A DNA stretch of 27,521 nucleotides from Verrucomicrobiia bacterium. Its GTDB lineage: Bacteria; Verrucomicrobiota; Verrucomicrobiae; Limisphaerales; JAKPVM01. Below the pieces are notes generated by a model. That model was not told where the DNA came from and did not search any database. It saw only the letters and a list, made by a program, of their open reading frames with translations. The first letter of the stretch is position 1, and the number at the start of each line of letters is the position of its first letter. Shown here piece by piece: positions 8,579-16,971 of the stretch. Position numbers and translations under genes: made by a program. The DNA lies in NCBI GenBank assembly GCA_026417275.1, contig JAOADO010000016.1:1-27521 (forward strand), written 5' to 3'.

Positions 8579-9064
8579 TCAAATCCCGGGCAGTCTGATT
8601 GTCGCTGTATCAGATTTGCGTTCAAGTTTCTGGATAACCTGCACAAAGTCTGTCACCTCTTCAAATCCCCGGTAAACACTGGCAAATCTTATGTAAGCAA
8701 CCTTGTCTATATTTTTTAATTCTTCCATCACCTTTGCCCCAATATCCACAGACGGTACTTCCGACTCATACTGGTTGCGCATATCTTCAATTATACGGTC
8801 AACCACCTGTTCAAGAACTTGTTCACTTATTGGGCGTTTCTGGCATGCCCTCCTTATGCCGCTCAACAATTTCTCTCTTGAAAATTCTTCTCGCCTGCCG
8901 TCTCTTTTAATCACCATCAATTTTGAATGCTCAACTTCCTCGTAGGTTGTAAAACGATGACTGCAATTTATACATTCACGTCTTCGGCGGATAGTGCTCC
9001 CATCTCGTGATGACCGCGAGTCTATTACTTTATCGTCTATGCATCCGCATTTAGGACATCGCAT
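8579..9064 (-). CDS. nrdR: Transcriptional repressor NrdR
   Basis: This 161-residue protein is full length for NrdR. It has the N-terminal zinc ribbon (Cys3, Cys6, Cys31, Cys34, in MRCPKCGC and ECINCSHRFTTYE) followed by an ATP-cone domain (about 49-139, beginning VIKRDGRREEFSREKL). NrdR senses ATP/dATP through the cone and represses ribonucleotide reductase genes by binding paired NrdR boxes. No reductase gene lies in this window. Its own promoter carries two candidate boxes, so autoregulation is likely. The hypothetical gene at 8038-8574 follows directly and would share this control. The C-terminal tail (150-161) is slightly longer than the minimal family form. Confidence 0.96.
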   Translation of the reverse strand: MRCPKCGCIDDKVIDSRSSRDGSTIRRRRECINCSHRFTTYEEVEHSKLMVIKRDGRREEFSREKLLSGIRRACQKRPISEQVLEQVVDRIIEDMRNQYESEVPSVDIGAKVMEELKNIDKVAYIRFASVYRGFEEVTDFVQVIQKLERKSDTATIRLPGI

Positions 9065-9079
9065 AAATTTATCTTATAC

Positions 9080-9095
9080 ACACAGCAGGTTGTAT
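9080..9095. promoter_or_regulatory. Candidate NrdR box 2
   Basis: acacagcaggttgtat matches the recalled NrdR-box consensus acaCwAtATaTwGtgt at 11 of 16 positions, with both outer half-sites (acaca and ttgt) kept and the centre degenerate. It starts exactly 32 bases from box 1, the three-turn spacing known for paired NrdR boxes, and overlaps the expected transcript start. Confidence 0.5.
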
Positions 9096-9104
9096 TTGTT
9101 AAAT

Positions 9105-9133
9105 ACTTTAACCACTAAATATTGTTGTGTCAA
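9105..9133 (-). promoter_or_regulatory. sigma-70-type promoter of nrdR
   Basis: On the minus strand a perfect -35 TTGACA (9133-9128) is followed by a 17-base spacer and a -10-like TAAAGT (9110-9105). Transcription would begin near 9098, leaving a leader of about 34 bases. The spacer is almost exactly filled by NrdR box 1. Confidence 0.6.
9112..9127. promoter_or_regulatory. Candidate NrdR box 1
   Basis: ccactaaatattgttg matches acaCwAtATaTwGtgt at 12 of 16 positions, including 9 of the 10 central ones. It sits between the -35 and -10 elements of the nrdR promoter, where a bound repressor would block RNA polymerase. Confidence 0.6.
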
Positions 9134-9450
9134 TAGAATTTTTGAGAATCTTTTAAATTGTAATGCGGCAATAGTGGCGACAATTTTAATCAGATTAAAA
9201 TTAGTCTGAATAACGAATTGTCTGTATTAAGCGTCGGACTTAAATAGAGGAACAACTTCAGCAGTAAAACTACTTTTGCAAGAGCAAAGTTCTAACACGA
9301 GAAACGGTTTAACCATCATTGGGTGTCCAGACGGTTCCACAGGAATATATCCCAAATTCTTTCAACTTACCTTTAATTAATCTTCACTGACATTTTAATC
9401 TTAGTTATGGTGAATAATTGGGAAAGTGCTAACTTATATTTCTATGGATT
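9134..9450. other. nrdR-uvrA divergent intergenic region
   Basis: This stretch belongs to the 386-base gap between the divergent nrdR and uvrA. It holds a 9-3-9 inverted repeat at 9182-9202 (aattttaat-cag-attaaaatt), suited to a dimeric regulator. I found no LexA-type box and no confident promoter for uvrA. No open frame here looks coding. Confidence 0.45.
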
Positions 9451-12400
9451 ATGGGTTCTGAAGCGGAAAATACAACGATTAAGTTGCGCGGAGTAAGGCA
9501 AAACAATCTCAAGGGGTTTGACCTTGACCTTCCGCTAAATAAGTTAATCGTAATCACTGGTCCAAGCGGCTCGGGGAAAAGTTCTCTCGCCTTTGAAACC
9601 ATTTATGCCGAAGGACAACGCCGTTATATTGAAACATTTTCTCCATACGCAAGGCAGTTTTTTGACAGGATGGACAAGCCGCGCGTTGACTCTGTCGAAT
9701 GCATTCCACCAGCGATCGCCATTGAACAGAGAAATTCCGTAAAGACCACCCGTTCTACCGTCGGTACGATGACCGAAATATGTGATTACATGAAGGTCTT
9801 GATGCCAACGATATCCATTTTACATTGCAAAAAATGCAATAGCCCTGTTAAACGCGAATCTCCGCAGGATGTGTGGGAAAAAGTTCTTGAGTTTTCAAAA
9901 AATTTAAAATTCAAAGATGAAATGCTCGATACTTTAATTGTTTTTTCTCTGCCGCTGAGTGAGAAACTTTCTTTAAAAGATTCTTTAAAACTCGTCACAA
10001 AACAGGGTTATCAACGATTACTGATTGATAATGCAGTCGTGAGAATAGAAGAAATCGAGAAAAATTTAGTCAATAAAAAATCACCGTCAACAAAACAATC
10101 TGAATCCGAAAATATATCCGTTGACGGTCATCCTTTTTCAGTCCACACCCATTCCATTATCGTTGTACAGGACAGAGTTCGACTCACCGCAGATTCAAGA
10201 ACAAGATTCATAGACGCATGTGAACAGGCATACCATTACGGCAAAGGCGTTCTGTCAATTTTCTGGAAATTAGAAAGCGATAAATCAAATCTCTGGACCA
10301 ATCCACCGCTTCGTTTTTCCAATAAACTCCATTGTGCTGAATGTGATATAAGCTACGATGAACCATCACCGTCAATCTTTAGTTACAACAACCCAATTGG
10401 CGCCTGTCCAACATGTCATGGTTTCGGACGTTCAATAGTCATTGATTGGGACGCTGTAATCCCAGATAAAATGCTCTCAATCCGCCAGGGGGTCATTTAC
10501 CCGTGGCAACGCGGATATTCCCGCGAGTGTTATTACGAACTGATGGAAATGTGCGAAAAGCGAGGCATTCCCGTGGATGTTCCTTTCTGCAAATTGCCCG
10601 AAGACGTTCAGAAGTGGATTATTCGCGGCGACCCCGATTACGGGATAGATGATGAACATAATTATCCTCAAGCGTGGTATGGCGTCGAAGGATACTTCGA
10701 ATATCTGGAGAGGAAAACATACAAAATGCACGTTCGCGTGTTTCTTTCACGATACAGAAAATATGTGCCATGCGCGGACTGCAGGGGTGGACGGCTAAAA
10801 CCCGAAAGCCTTCTTTACAAGCTGCCGCTGGATGAAAATTTAGCCGCTAGATTTTCAACCGAAGGCAAATGCAAAGGCAATGCCATAAACTTAGCCGAAT
10901 TTTATTTGCTACCGATAGAAGACGCCTTCTGCGTTATAAAATCCATCTGGCAAAAATATAAAACTGACCGTAAATCTCCCATCCATCACGCACTTGAAGA
11001 GGTACATACAAGATTGAATTATCTCGTTGAAATTGGTCTTGGATATTTAAATTTGAACCGCGCCAGCAGAACACTTTCTGGCGGAGAATCAGAACGAGTA
11101 AACTTGACAACCTGTCTTGGAACACACCTTGTCAACACTCTTTACATCCTTGATGAACCAAGTATCGGATTGCACCCGCGCGATACTGACCGTTTGATAA
11201 AAATCCTCAAAGACCTGAGAGACATCGGAAACACCGTTGTCGTTGTAGAACATGACCCTGAAGTTATTGAATCCGCAGACTACATAGTGGACCTTGGTCC
11301 TGGTTCGGGTGAACACGGAGGCAACATTGTCTTTCAAGGTCCTTATCCCGATTTGCTAAAAGACGAAAAGTCGCTCACAGCGCAATATTTAAGCCGTAAG
11401 AGAGTCATTCAACCACCGCAAAGAAAACCAGTCCGCATAATCACTGACGGCATAATCCACTGGCAATGTCCTGTATTGAAAGTTTTTAATGCTACAAAAC
11501 ACAATTTAAAAAATCTTAACGTGGAAATACCGCTCGAACGTTTTGTTTGCATCACCGGCGTCAGCGGTTCAGGTAAAAGTACGCTTGTTAAAGAATGCAT
11601 CGCCCCTGCTCTTTCTTACTGGTTAAACCGTAAAGACAACAGTTACATATTCGATTCTGGCTCCGAAGACAAAGAGGACTCAGATGAATCCAACAATACT
11701 TCTGATTCAGAACTGGTTCCAGGGGTCGAACTGGATGGTTATGAACACATTGACCACGTAGAAATTGTTGACCAATCTCCTCCTGGCAAAACCCCGCGTT
11801 CAAACCCAGCCATTTATTTAAGAGCATTTGACTATATACGAGAGTTATTTGCTGAGTTAACAAGCCATCTCAGTCCTCATAACACTTTTGCCAGAATATT
11901 CAGTTTCAACACAAAAGAAGGTCGTTGTGAACATTGCGAAGGCATGGGATACGAAAAAATCGAAATGCAATTCTTGAGCGATGTGTACATTAAATGTCCA
12001 AAATGCAATGGCAGACGTTACAATCAATCCGCCCTCGAAATAAAAATTGCGCCAGACCAGGATAAAATAAAAAAATCTTCCAAACTTTATGAGAAATATT
12101 TGAAAAACATAGCCGATGTTCTTGATTGTTCAATTGATGAAGCAGTTGAATGGCTTAAACTTTTTAAACCAAGAAAAAATCTGGAAAAAGGGATTAAAAT
12201 TCTCGAGGTTTTGCAGAATCTTGGCTTGGGCTACCTAAAACTTGGTCAACCTCTAACCACACTATCCGGCGGCGAATGCCAGAGGCTTAAACTTGCAAAA
12301 GCGATCAGCAAAATATCACTGAAAACGCCGGACGTCGAAAACAAAAAACAACTTAACAACCATGGTTACGGCATCCCCCGCATCCTGTTTGTGTTCGATG

Positions 12401-12657
12401 AACCCACAACCGGACTTCACCTAAACGATATCAATGTCCTCATAAAAGTTTTCCATCAATTAGTTGACTCTGGACACACGGTTTTAGTCATCGAACACAA
12501 TCTGGAAGTTATAAAATGTGCTGACTGGATTATTGACCTTGGACCAGAAGCAGGCGAAAGAGGCGGAAAAATCGTTTTCTGCGGACCGCCGGAAGAAATA
12601 GTAAACTGCGCGCAAAGTTATACCGGCATAGCCTTACGCTCTACTATGAATATGTGA
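9451..12657 (+). CDS. uvrA: UvrA-family excinuclease ATPase, long divergent form
   Basis: This 1068-residue protein is over 100 residues longer than E. coli UvrA (940). UvrA dimers find bulky DNA damage and load UvrB in nucleotide excision repair. It has two ABC ATPase modules: Walker A GPSGSGKSS (37-45) and GVSGSGKST (703-711); signatures LSGGESERV (542-550) and LSGGECQRL (938-946); Walker B LYILDEPSIGLH (564-575) and FVFDEPTTGLH (980-990). Zinc sites are complete: C295/C298/C319/C322 and the DNA-binding C826/C829/C849/C852. Oddities: the usual RKGE-type motif of the UvrB-binding domain is not visible in about 140-245; an acidic Asp/Glu/Ser-rich insert lies at 733-757; there are extra residues at about 870-882 and at 955-973. 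It may be a paralogue or a lineage-specific UvrA. No Shine-Dalgarno sequence is visible. Confidence 0.9.
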   Translation: MGSEAENTTIKLRGVRQNNLKGFDLDLPLNKLIVITGPSGSGKSSLAFETIYAEGQRRYIETFSPYARQFFDRMDKPRVDSVECIPPAIAIEQRNSVKTTRSTVGTMTEICDYMKVLMPTISILHCKKCNSPVKRESPQDVWEKVLEFSKNLKFKDEMLDTLIVFSLPLSEKLSLKDSLKLVTKQGYQRLLIDNAVVRIEEIEKNLVNKKSPSTKQSESENISVDGHPFSVHTHSIIVVQDRVRLTADSRTRFIDACEQAYHYGKGVLSIFWKLESDKSNLWTNPPLRFSNKLHCAECDISYDEPSPSIFSYNNPIGACPTCHGFGRSIVIDWDAVIPDKMLSIRQGVIYPWQRGYSRECYYELMEMCEKRGIPVDVPFCKLPEDVQKWIIRGDPDYGIDDEHNYPQAWYGVEGYFEYLERKTYKMHVRVFLSRYRKYVPCADCRGGRLKPESLLYKLPLDENLAARFSTEGKCKGNAINLAEFYLLPIEDAFCVIKSIWQKYKTDRKSPIHHALEEVHTRLNYLVEIGLGYLNLNRASRTLSGGESERVNLTTCLGTHLVNTLYILDEPSIGLHPRDTDRLIKILKDLRDIGNTVVVVEHDPEVIESADYIVDLGPGSGEHGGNIVFQGPYPDLLKDEKSLTAQYLSRKRVIQPPQRKPVRIITDGIIHWQCPVLKVFNATKHNLKNLNVEIPLERFVCITGVSGSGKSTLVKECIAPALSYWLNRKDNSYIFDSGSEDKEDSDESNNTSDSELVPGVELDGYEHIDHVEIVDQSPPGKTPRSNPAIYLRAFDYIRELFAELTSHLSPHNTFARIFSFNTKEGRCEHCEGMGYEKIEMQFLSDVYIKCPKCNGRRYNQSALEIKIAPDQDKIKKSSKLYEKYLKNIADVLDCSIDEAVEWLKLFKPRKNLEKGIKILEVLQNLGLGYLKLGQPLTTLSGGECQRLKLAKAISKISLKTPDVENKKQLNNHGYGIPRILFVFDEPTTGLHLNDINVLIKVFHQLVDSGHTVLVIEHNLEVIKCADWIIDLGPEAGERGGKIVFCGPPEEIVNCAQSYTGIALRSTMNM

Positions 12658-12722
12658 ATAACTCTAATTGATATTTTTCCTCAAAAAGGATAATTAATTA
12701 AAGCAAAGCGACAAGTTTTAAA

Positions 12723-13496
12723 ATGAAAGTAGTGATTTTATGCGGTGGTCTGGGAACGCGCTTGCGCGAGGAAACCGAATATAGACCAAAACCAATGGTG
12801 CCAATTGGCGATCGCCCAATCCTGTGGCATATAATGAAGATTTACGCCCATTACGGCTTCAAGGAATTTATCCTTTGCCTCGGCTATAAAGGGGAAGTTA
12901 TAAAAGATTACTTCAGAAATTTTCACTGGAATACAAGTGATGTAACCCTAAAGTTAGGTCCAAATCCGCAGATAAAATATCATAACCGCCACGACGAAGA
13001 AGATTGGACCGTTACGATGATTGATACCGGTTTACATACGCAGACAGGCGGCAGATTGAAACGGGTCTTAAAATATATCCCGGACGACACATTTTTCCTC
13101 ACATACGGTGACGGCTTAGCCAACAGCAACATCATCGAAACACTAAAGTTTCATCACCAACACCAACCTGTCGTAACCATCACAGCTGTTCAACCAACAG
13201 GCAGATTCGGCGACCTTGCTATGGACGGCTGCACAGTTACCGCGTTCAGGGAAAAACCTGAAAAACAGGTCGGATTCGTAAGCGGCGGTTTCTTCGTAAT
13301 GGATAAACGAATTGATGAATATCTAACTGGAGACGATTGCGTCCTCGAACGGGAACCACTTACAAGACTTGCCGCCGAAGGCAAAGTCAAAGCCTTCATC
13401 CACACCGGTTTCTGGCAATGCATGGATACCTACCGCGAGCAACAACTCCTCACCAGCATGTGGAACAGCGGCAACGCCCCGTGGAAAGTGTGGTAA
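12723..13496 (+). CDS. rfbF: Glucose-1-phosphate cytidylyltransferase
   Basis: This 257-residue protein has the standard length for RfbF. It makes CDP-glucose from CTP and glucose-1-phosphate, the entry to CDP-linked deoxysugars used in surface polysaccharide. The nucleotidyltransferase signature is intact: LCGGLGTRLREET (6-18) with the RPKPM lysine (Lys23), the metal-binding TYGDGL (Asp130), and the RfbF-type ending TGFWQCMDTYREQ (228-240). It begins 65 bases after uvrA on the same strand with no terminator between. The usual partner, CDP-glucose 4,6-dehydratase (rfbG), is not in the window, so it may supply a pathway encoded elsewhere. The next gene is convergent. Confidence 0.95.
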   Translation: MKVVILCGGLGTRLREETEYRPKPMVPIGDRPILWHIMKIYAHYGFKEFILCLGYKGEVIKDYFRNFHWNTSDVTLKLGPNPQIKYHNRHDEEDWTVTMIDTGLHTQTGGRLKRVLKYIPDDTFFLTYGDGLANSNIIETLKFHHQHQPVVTITAVQPTGRFGDLAMDGCTVTAFREKPEKQVGFVSGGFFVMDKRIDEYLTGDDCVLEREPLTRLAAEGKVKAFIHTGFWQCMDTYREQQLLTSMWNSGNAPWKVW

Positions 13497-13567
13497 TCTT
13501 GTTCGTATATTACCATCTGAGAGAAGAGATACGCACCTGCACGACTGCCATTCGGGTTCGAAGAAAT

Positions 13568-13594
13568 TGGTTATCCCTTTTAACCACTGTTTTT
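13568..13594 (+). terminator. Weak hairpin-plus-T-run after rfbF
   Basis: tggtta (13568-13573) and taacca (13581-13586) form a 6-bp stem with a 7-base loop, followed by ctg and five T. It lies 70 bases beyond the rfbF stop, in the gap to the convergent aldo/keto reductase. The stem is short and AT-rich, so the call is tentative. Confidence 0.35.
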
Positions 13595-13595
13595 A

Positions 13596-14600
13596 TTAAA
13601 TTGGACCGTAACGAGGACCGAGTTTTTCCGCAAGTTCTTTCCCAAAGGCGAGAAGGTCTTTTCGTTCCTCGTCACTCAACGGACGATATTTACGAGCAAA
13701 CTCGATGTTCTGCAAAGCCTGTTCCAGAGTAAAAGGACCAACATTTGCAACAGAAACACCCTTAAGGTCAAGGGCGTAATACATTGCATGTTGCAAGTGC
13801 TCCGGCGGTGTGGCACATCCAACCCAGCCCTTTTTGTGATTTGGAAAACCGCCTTTTATTCCCGCATAAACTTTCATTGCAACAACCCCAACATTCTGTT
13901 TGACACACTCAGGGAGCACCTTCCCTTCAAAGTCGTAAATGTTGCGGTCGGCATAGTTAATAACAGCCATAACTACATCAATTTTGCCGGTTTCAAGTAT
14001 TTTTAAGAAATTCGAGGGACGAGCGTGTCCAGAAATGCCAATGAACCGCAATTTCCCAGCCTGCTTCTGTTTGAGGAGGAATGGGAGAACACCATCGTCA
14101 GCAGTCACGCGGTCCAGGTTTTTCCCGCCAATATGGTGAATGTGTACGAGGTCAACGTAATCCACCTTGAGCCGCTGGAGCGACTCGTTTAACGACTTTT
14201 CCGCCTGCGCCGCGGTTTCCGTCCACACTTTTGTTACAAGAAACAACTTATCGCGTCTCTGCGGAACAAGCCTGCCAAGTATTTCTTCTGCGTGCCCGTA
14301 AATGCGCGCAGTATCAACAAAATTTATGCCTCGGTCGAGGACTTCACCAAAAATCCGTTCTGCTTCTTTTGGCTCAACCATGGCTTCGCCAATAGGCGCC
14401 GTGCCAAGCCCGAGAATGGTCACCTTTGCATTGGTACGTCCAAGAACTCGAGTTGGAATATCTTTTTGCGACGCTTCGCCGGCAAACAAACGCGATGAGG
14501 CAAACATCGTCGTAATTACGGCAAACTCCTTTATGAAAAAACGACGGCTGGTTGACCTCTTAAGAAAATTTCTTTGAGCGGCTTTCATCTGGCGTTCCAT
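13596..14600 (-). CDS. Tat-exported aldo/keto reductase
   Basis: This 334-residue protein carries a twin-arginine signal: STSRRFFIKEF (16-26) followed by a hydrophobic stretch and a likely cut after AGEA (about 40-43). The rest is an aldo/keto reductase barrel starting TRVLGRTNAKVTILGLGTAPIG, with the catalytic tetrad visible as Asp96, Tyr101, Lys124 and His155 (NFVDTARIYG, LVTKVW, LVHIHH). NAD(P)H-dependent reduction of a carbonyl is the family reaction; the substrate is unknown. Tat export fits a protein folded with its nucleotide cofactor before transport. An alternative start is Met5. It lies 67 bases downstream of the YyaL-like gene in the same direction and may be co-transcribed. No Shine-Dalgarno sequence is visible. 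Confidence 0.9.
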   Translation of the reverse strand: MERQMKAAQRNFLKRSTSRRFFIKEFAVITTMFASSRLFAGEASQKDIPTRVLGRTNAKVTILGLGTAPIGEAMVEPKEAERIFGEVLDRGINFVDTARIYGHAEEILGRLVPQRRDKLFLVTKVWTETAAQAEKSLNESLQRLKVDYVDLVHIHHIGGKNLDRVTADDGVLPFLLKQKQAGKLRFIGISGHARPSNFLKILETGKIDVVMAVINYADRNIYDFEGKVLPECVKQNVGVVAMKVYAGIKGGFPNHKKGWVGCATPPEHLQHAMYYALDLKGVSVANVGPFTLEQALQNIEFARKYRPLSDEERKDLLAFGKELAEKLGPRYGPI

Positions 14601-14667
14601 ATTAAAGTTTTACGTTTTTAATCCTCTGGCAAAAATTCTAAACAAACTTCTTTAAAAAAAGACGTCA

Positions 14668-16743
14668 TTACGAACTCGTAAATTCACATCTTTTCAAAAA
14701 ATCCGACAAACGGTTCATGTCCGTGATTGGTTCAAAACATTGTTTATCTGAGCAGATATAGATAGTGTTTGAGGCATAGGAGATATCGAATTGTTTTGCG
14801 ATGGCGGTGGGTTCGGCGCTTGTTAAATGCGGAAGATAAAAATTTGATAGAAGGTGGAGATATTCTCTTATAAATTCTGGCGAATTATTGGGCGAAATGG
14901 CTATCTTCAGTCTTTCGCTCCAATATAAGCTCAAGGCAACAAGCATCTCAGTTAACGTTACAGATTGCTGTGTTAATTGATTATAATAGAAGCGAAAGGT
15001 TCGTTCAGCAGATTCAATGAACGCTTTGTGCCCGGTTATGTCGTAAAGCCGAAGCAATACACCAGCGGAGAGCGAATTCCCGCTTGGTGTAGCGCCATCA
15101 TAAGAATCTTTCATGTTGTAGATAAGTTCATTGTCTTGTCGTGGTGACTGCCAAAAGCCACCGTTTTCGTTGTCTTCGAATTTTTCGAGCATAGATTCGG
15201 CAATTTCGACGGCGAGTTTTATAGCAGAAGAATCGAGCGTTGCCTGATGATACTCAATTAATCCCCAGATGAATGCGGCGTAATCTTCTTGAATCTGGGA
15301 TTTGTTAACTTTGCCATTGAACCACGAGTGAAAAAGGAGATGGCTTTGTTGGTCATAAAGATTTGTTTTTATAAAACTAATACAATCAGCGGCGAGTTTG
15401 AGAAAAGCTGGGTCTGAAAGTATGAATCCAGAGCGGGAAAGGGCGGCTATTGCATAACCATTCCATGCGGTAAGTACCTTTTCATCGCGGAATGGTCTTG
15501 TGCGATTGTTCCGCGCTTGAGTCAACTTTTGAATAATGTTTTCAAAAATCGGCTGTTCATCTTCTGAAGGCATTTGAGCAAGACGAAGAATATTGTTGCC
15601 AGTGGTGCCAGAAGGGTGAAGCGGGTCGACAAAATTTCCCGCTGGTTGCAGGTCGAAAATTTTCTTCGCAAGTTCAAATTCATATGGGGCAAGCGTGCGC
15701 TTTAATTCATCGTAAGACCAGAGATAATATTTGCCCTCTTCGCCTTCGCTGTCGGCATCCTCTGCTGAAAAGAAACCCCCATTCGGCGAGCGGAGCCTTT
15801 CGGAAAGGTAACGAGTTGTTTTTCGAACTACCTCGGAAAAAAAGGGATTTCTGAAGACAAGGTAAGTTTCGCAATAAAGCAGGAGTAAGAGCGCGTTGTC
15901 GTATAACATCTTTTCGAAGTGAGGAAGAGTCCATTGACTGTCAACGGAATACCTGTGAAATCCACCGCCGAGTGGGTCGTGGATACCACCTACCGCCATG
16001 GCTTTGCACGTTTTCTGAACCACTTGCAATGAAGCCGTATCTCCACACTTGACACCGTAATAAAGCAAAAAACGTAGCACAGAAGGTTGTGGAAATTTTG
16101 GAGCCTCTCCAAAACCACCATGTTCGACGTCGAAACTCGATTTCAAAGAGGTCGCTGCAATGTGGAGTGCTTTTTCCGACGGAATATCTTTTGAAATCGC
16201 TCCTTTCTCGAACCATTGTTTGAATTGAATTAGAATTTCATTCGCTGAATCCACAACGGCTTTGCCACGCTCCGTCCATGCGCGATGTATTTGTTGCAAA
16301 ACATCCATGAAGCCGATACGACCGTATTTGCTATAAGGTGGAAAATATGTGCCCCCGAAGAACGGCTTTGCGTCCGGTGTAAGGAACACAGAGAGTGGCC
16401 AGCCTCCTTGACCAGCCGTTGCCTGCACAAAATTCATGTAAACGCGGTCAATGTCTGGACGCTCTTCGCGGTCAACTTTTATTGAAACAAAGCGAGTGTT
16501 AAGAAAGTCGGCAATCTCACGGTTTTCAAAAGTTTCTTCAGCCATTACATGACACCAGTGGCAGGACGAATAGCCTATGCTTAAAAAAACGGGTTTGTTT
16601 TCCTGTTTCGCTTTTTCGAATGCTTCGTTACACCACGGGAACCAGTCAATCGGGTTATACTGATGTTGGAGTAGATATGGAGAATTGGAACTGGAGAGCC
16701 GATTGAGAACGGAATTGCGTTTTTTTGCTTCATTAAAATTCAT
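14668..16743 (-). CDS. YyaL/DUF255 thioredoxin-domain protein
   Basis: This 691-residue protein belongs to the widespread YyaL / SSP411 (spermatogenesis-associated protein 20) family and has the typical length. The N-terminal part is a thioredoxin-like DUF255 domain with the hallmark [18 protein letters not shown], then [11 protein letters not shown] (CHWC at 61-64) and [14 protein letters not shown]. The rest is an alpha/alpha barrel related to N-acylglucosamine epimerases and other six-hairpin glycosidases (for example [24 protein letters not shown]). No signal peptide is present, so it is probably cytoplasmic. Its biochemical role is not established for bacteria; a redox- or sugar-linked function is inferred from the fold. 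It is divergent from bioA. Confidence 0.94.
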   Translation of the reverse strand: MNFNEAKKRNSVLNRLSSSNSPYLLQHQYNPIDWFPWCNEAFEKAKQENKPVFLSIGYSSCHWCHVMAEETFENREIADFLNTRFVSIKVDREERPDIDRVYMNFVQATAGQGGWPLSVFLTPDAKPFFGGTYFPPYSKYGRIGFMDVLQQIHRAWTERGKAVVDSANEILIQFKQWFEKGAISKDIPSEKALHIAATSLKSSFDVEHGGFGEAPKFPQPSVLRFLLYYGVKCGDTASLQVVQKTCKAMAVGGIHDPLGGGFHRYSVDSQWTLPHFEKMLYDNALLLLLYCETYLVFRNPFFSEVVRKTTRYLSERLRSPNGGFFSAEDADSEGEEGKYYLWSYDELKRTLAPYEFELAKKIFDLQPAGNFVDPLHPSGTTGNNILRLAQMPSEDEQPIFENIIQKLTQARNNRTRPFRDEKVLTAWNGYAIAALSRSGFILSDPAFLKLAADCISFIKTNLYDQQSHLLFHSWFNGKVNKSQIQEDYAAFIWGLIEYHQATLDSSAIKLAVEIAESMLEKFEDNENGGFWQSPRQDNELIYNMKDSYDGATPSGNSLSAGVLLRLYDITGHKAFIESAERTFRFYYNQLTQQSVTLTEMLVALSLYWSERLKIAISPNNSPEFIREYLHLLSNFYLPHLTSAEPTAIAKQFDISYASNTIYICSDKQCFEPITDMNRLSDFLKRCEFTSS

Positions 16744-16971
16744 TGGTTAATTTAGCACCGCAAATGTGGAATGGCAATCCTTGCGCTATTGGAGTTTAAT
16801 CAAAACACAAGATAACAAGAGGTGGTGGAAATGTTTGAGTTGTATGCTTTAGGAATTATTAATATGAATATCACCAGTGATTCATGAAATTTAATGTGAC
16901 TCTTTTTATATGGTTTTTTTGAGCAGGTTTAATTATTTTTTGAATAACATTGCGGAAGTATTATTTAGAAT
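16744..16971. other. Divergent promoter region between the YyaL-like gene and bioA
   Basis: These 228 AT-rich bases must carry promoters for both flanking genes, but I could not fix a -35/-10 pair with confidence. An imperfect palindrome lies at 16864-16885 (atgaat ... attcat around tcac-ca-gtga). I found no BirA-type operator in front of bioA. Confidence 0.4.

Noticed and set aside
8575..8646. Upstream start for the nrdR-linked hypothetical gene
   Set aside because: It needs a 68-base overlap with nrdR and adds residues that read like out-of-frame nrdR; the ATG at 8574 sits 4 bases after the nrdR stop.
9134..9450. SOS (LexA) box before uvrA
   Set aside because: Neither the CTGT-N8-ACAG nor the GAAC-N4-GTTC pattern is present.
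16744..16971. BirA operator before bioA
   Set aside because: No TGT-AAC / GTT-ACA type dyad with the right spacing was found.
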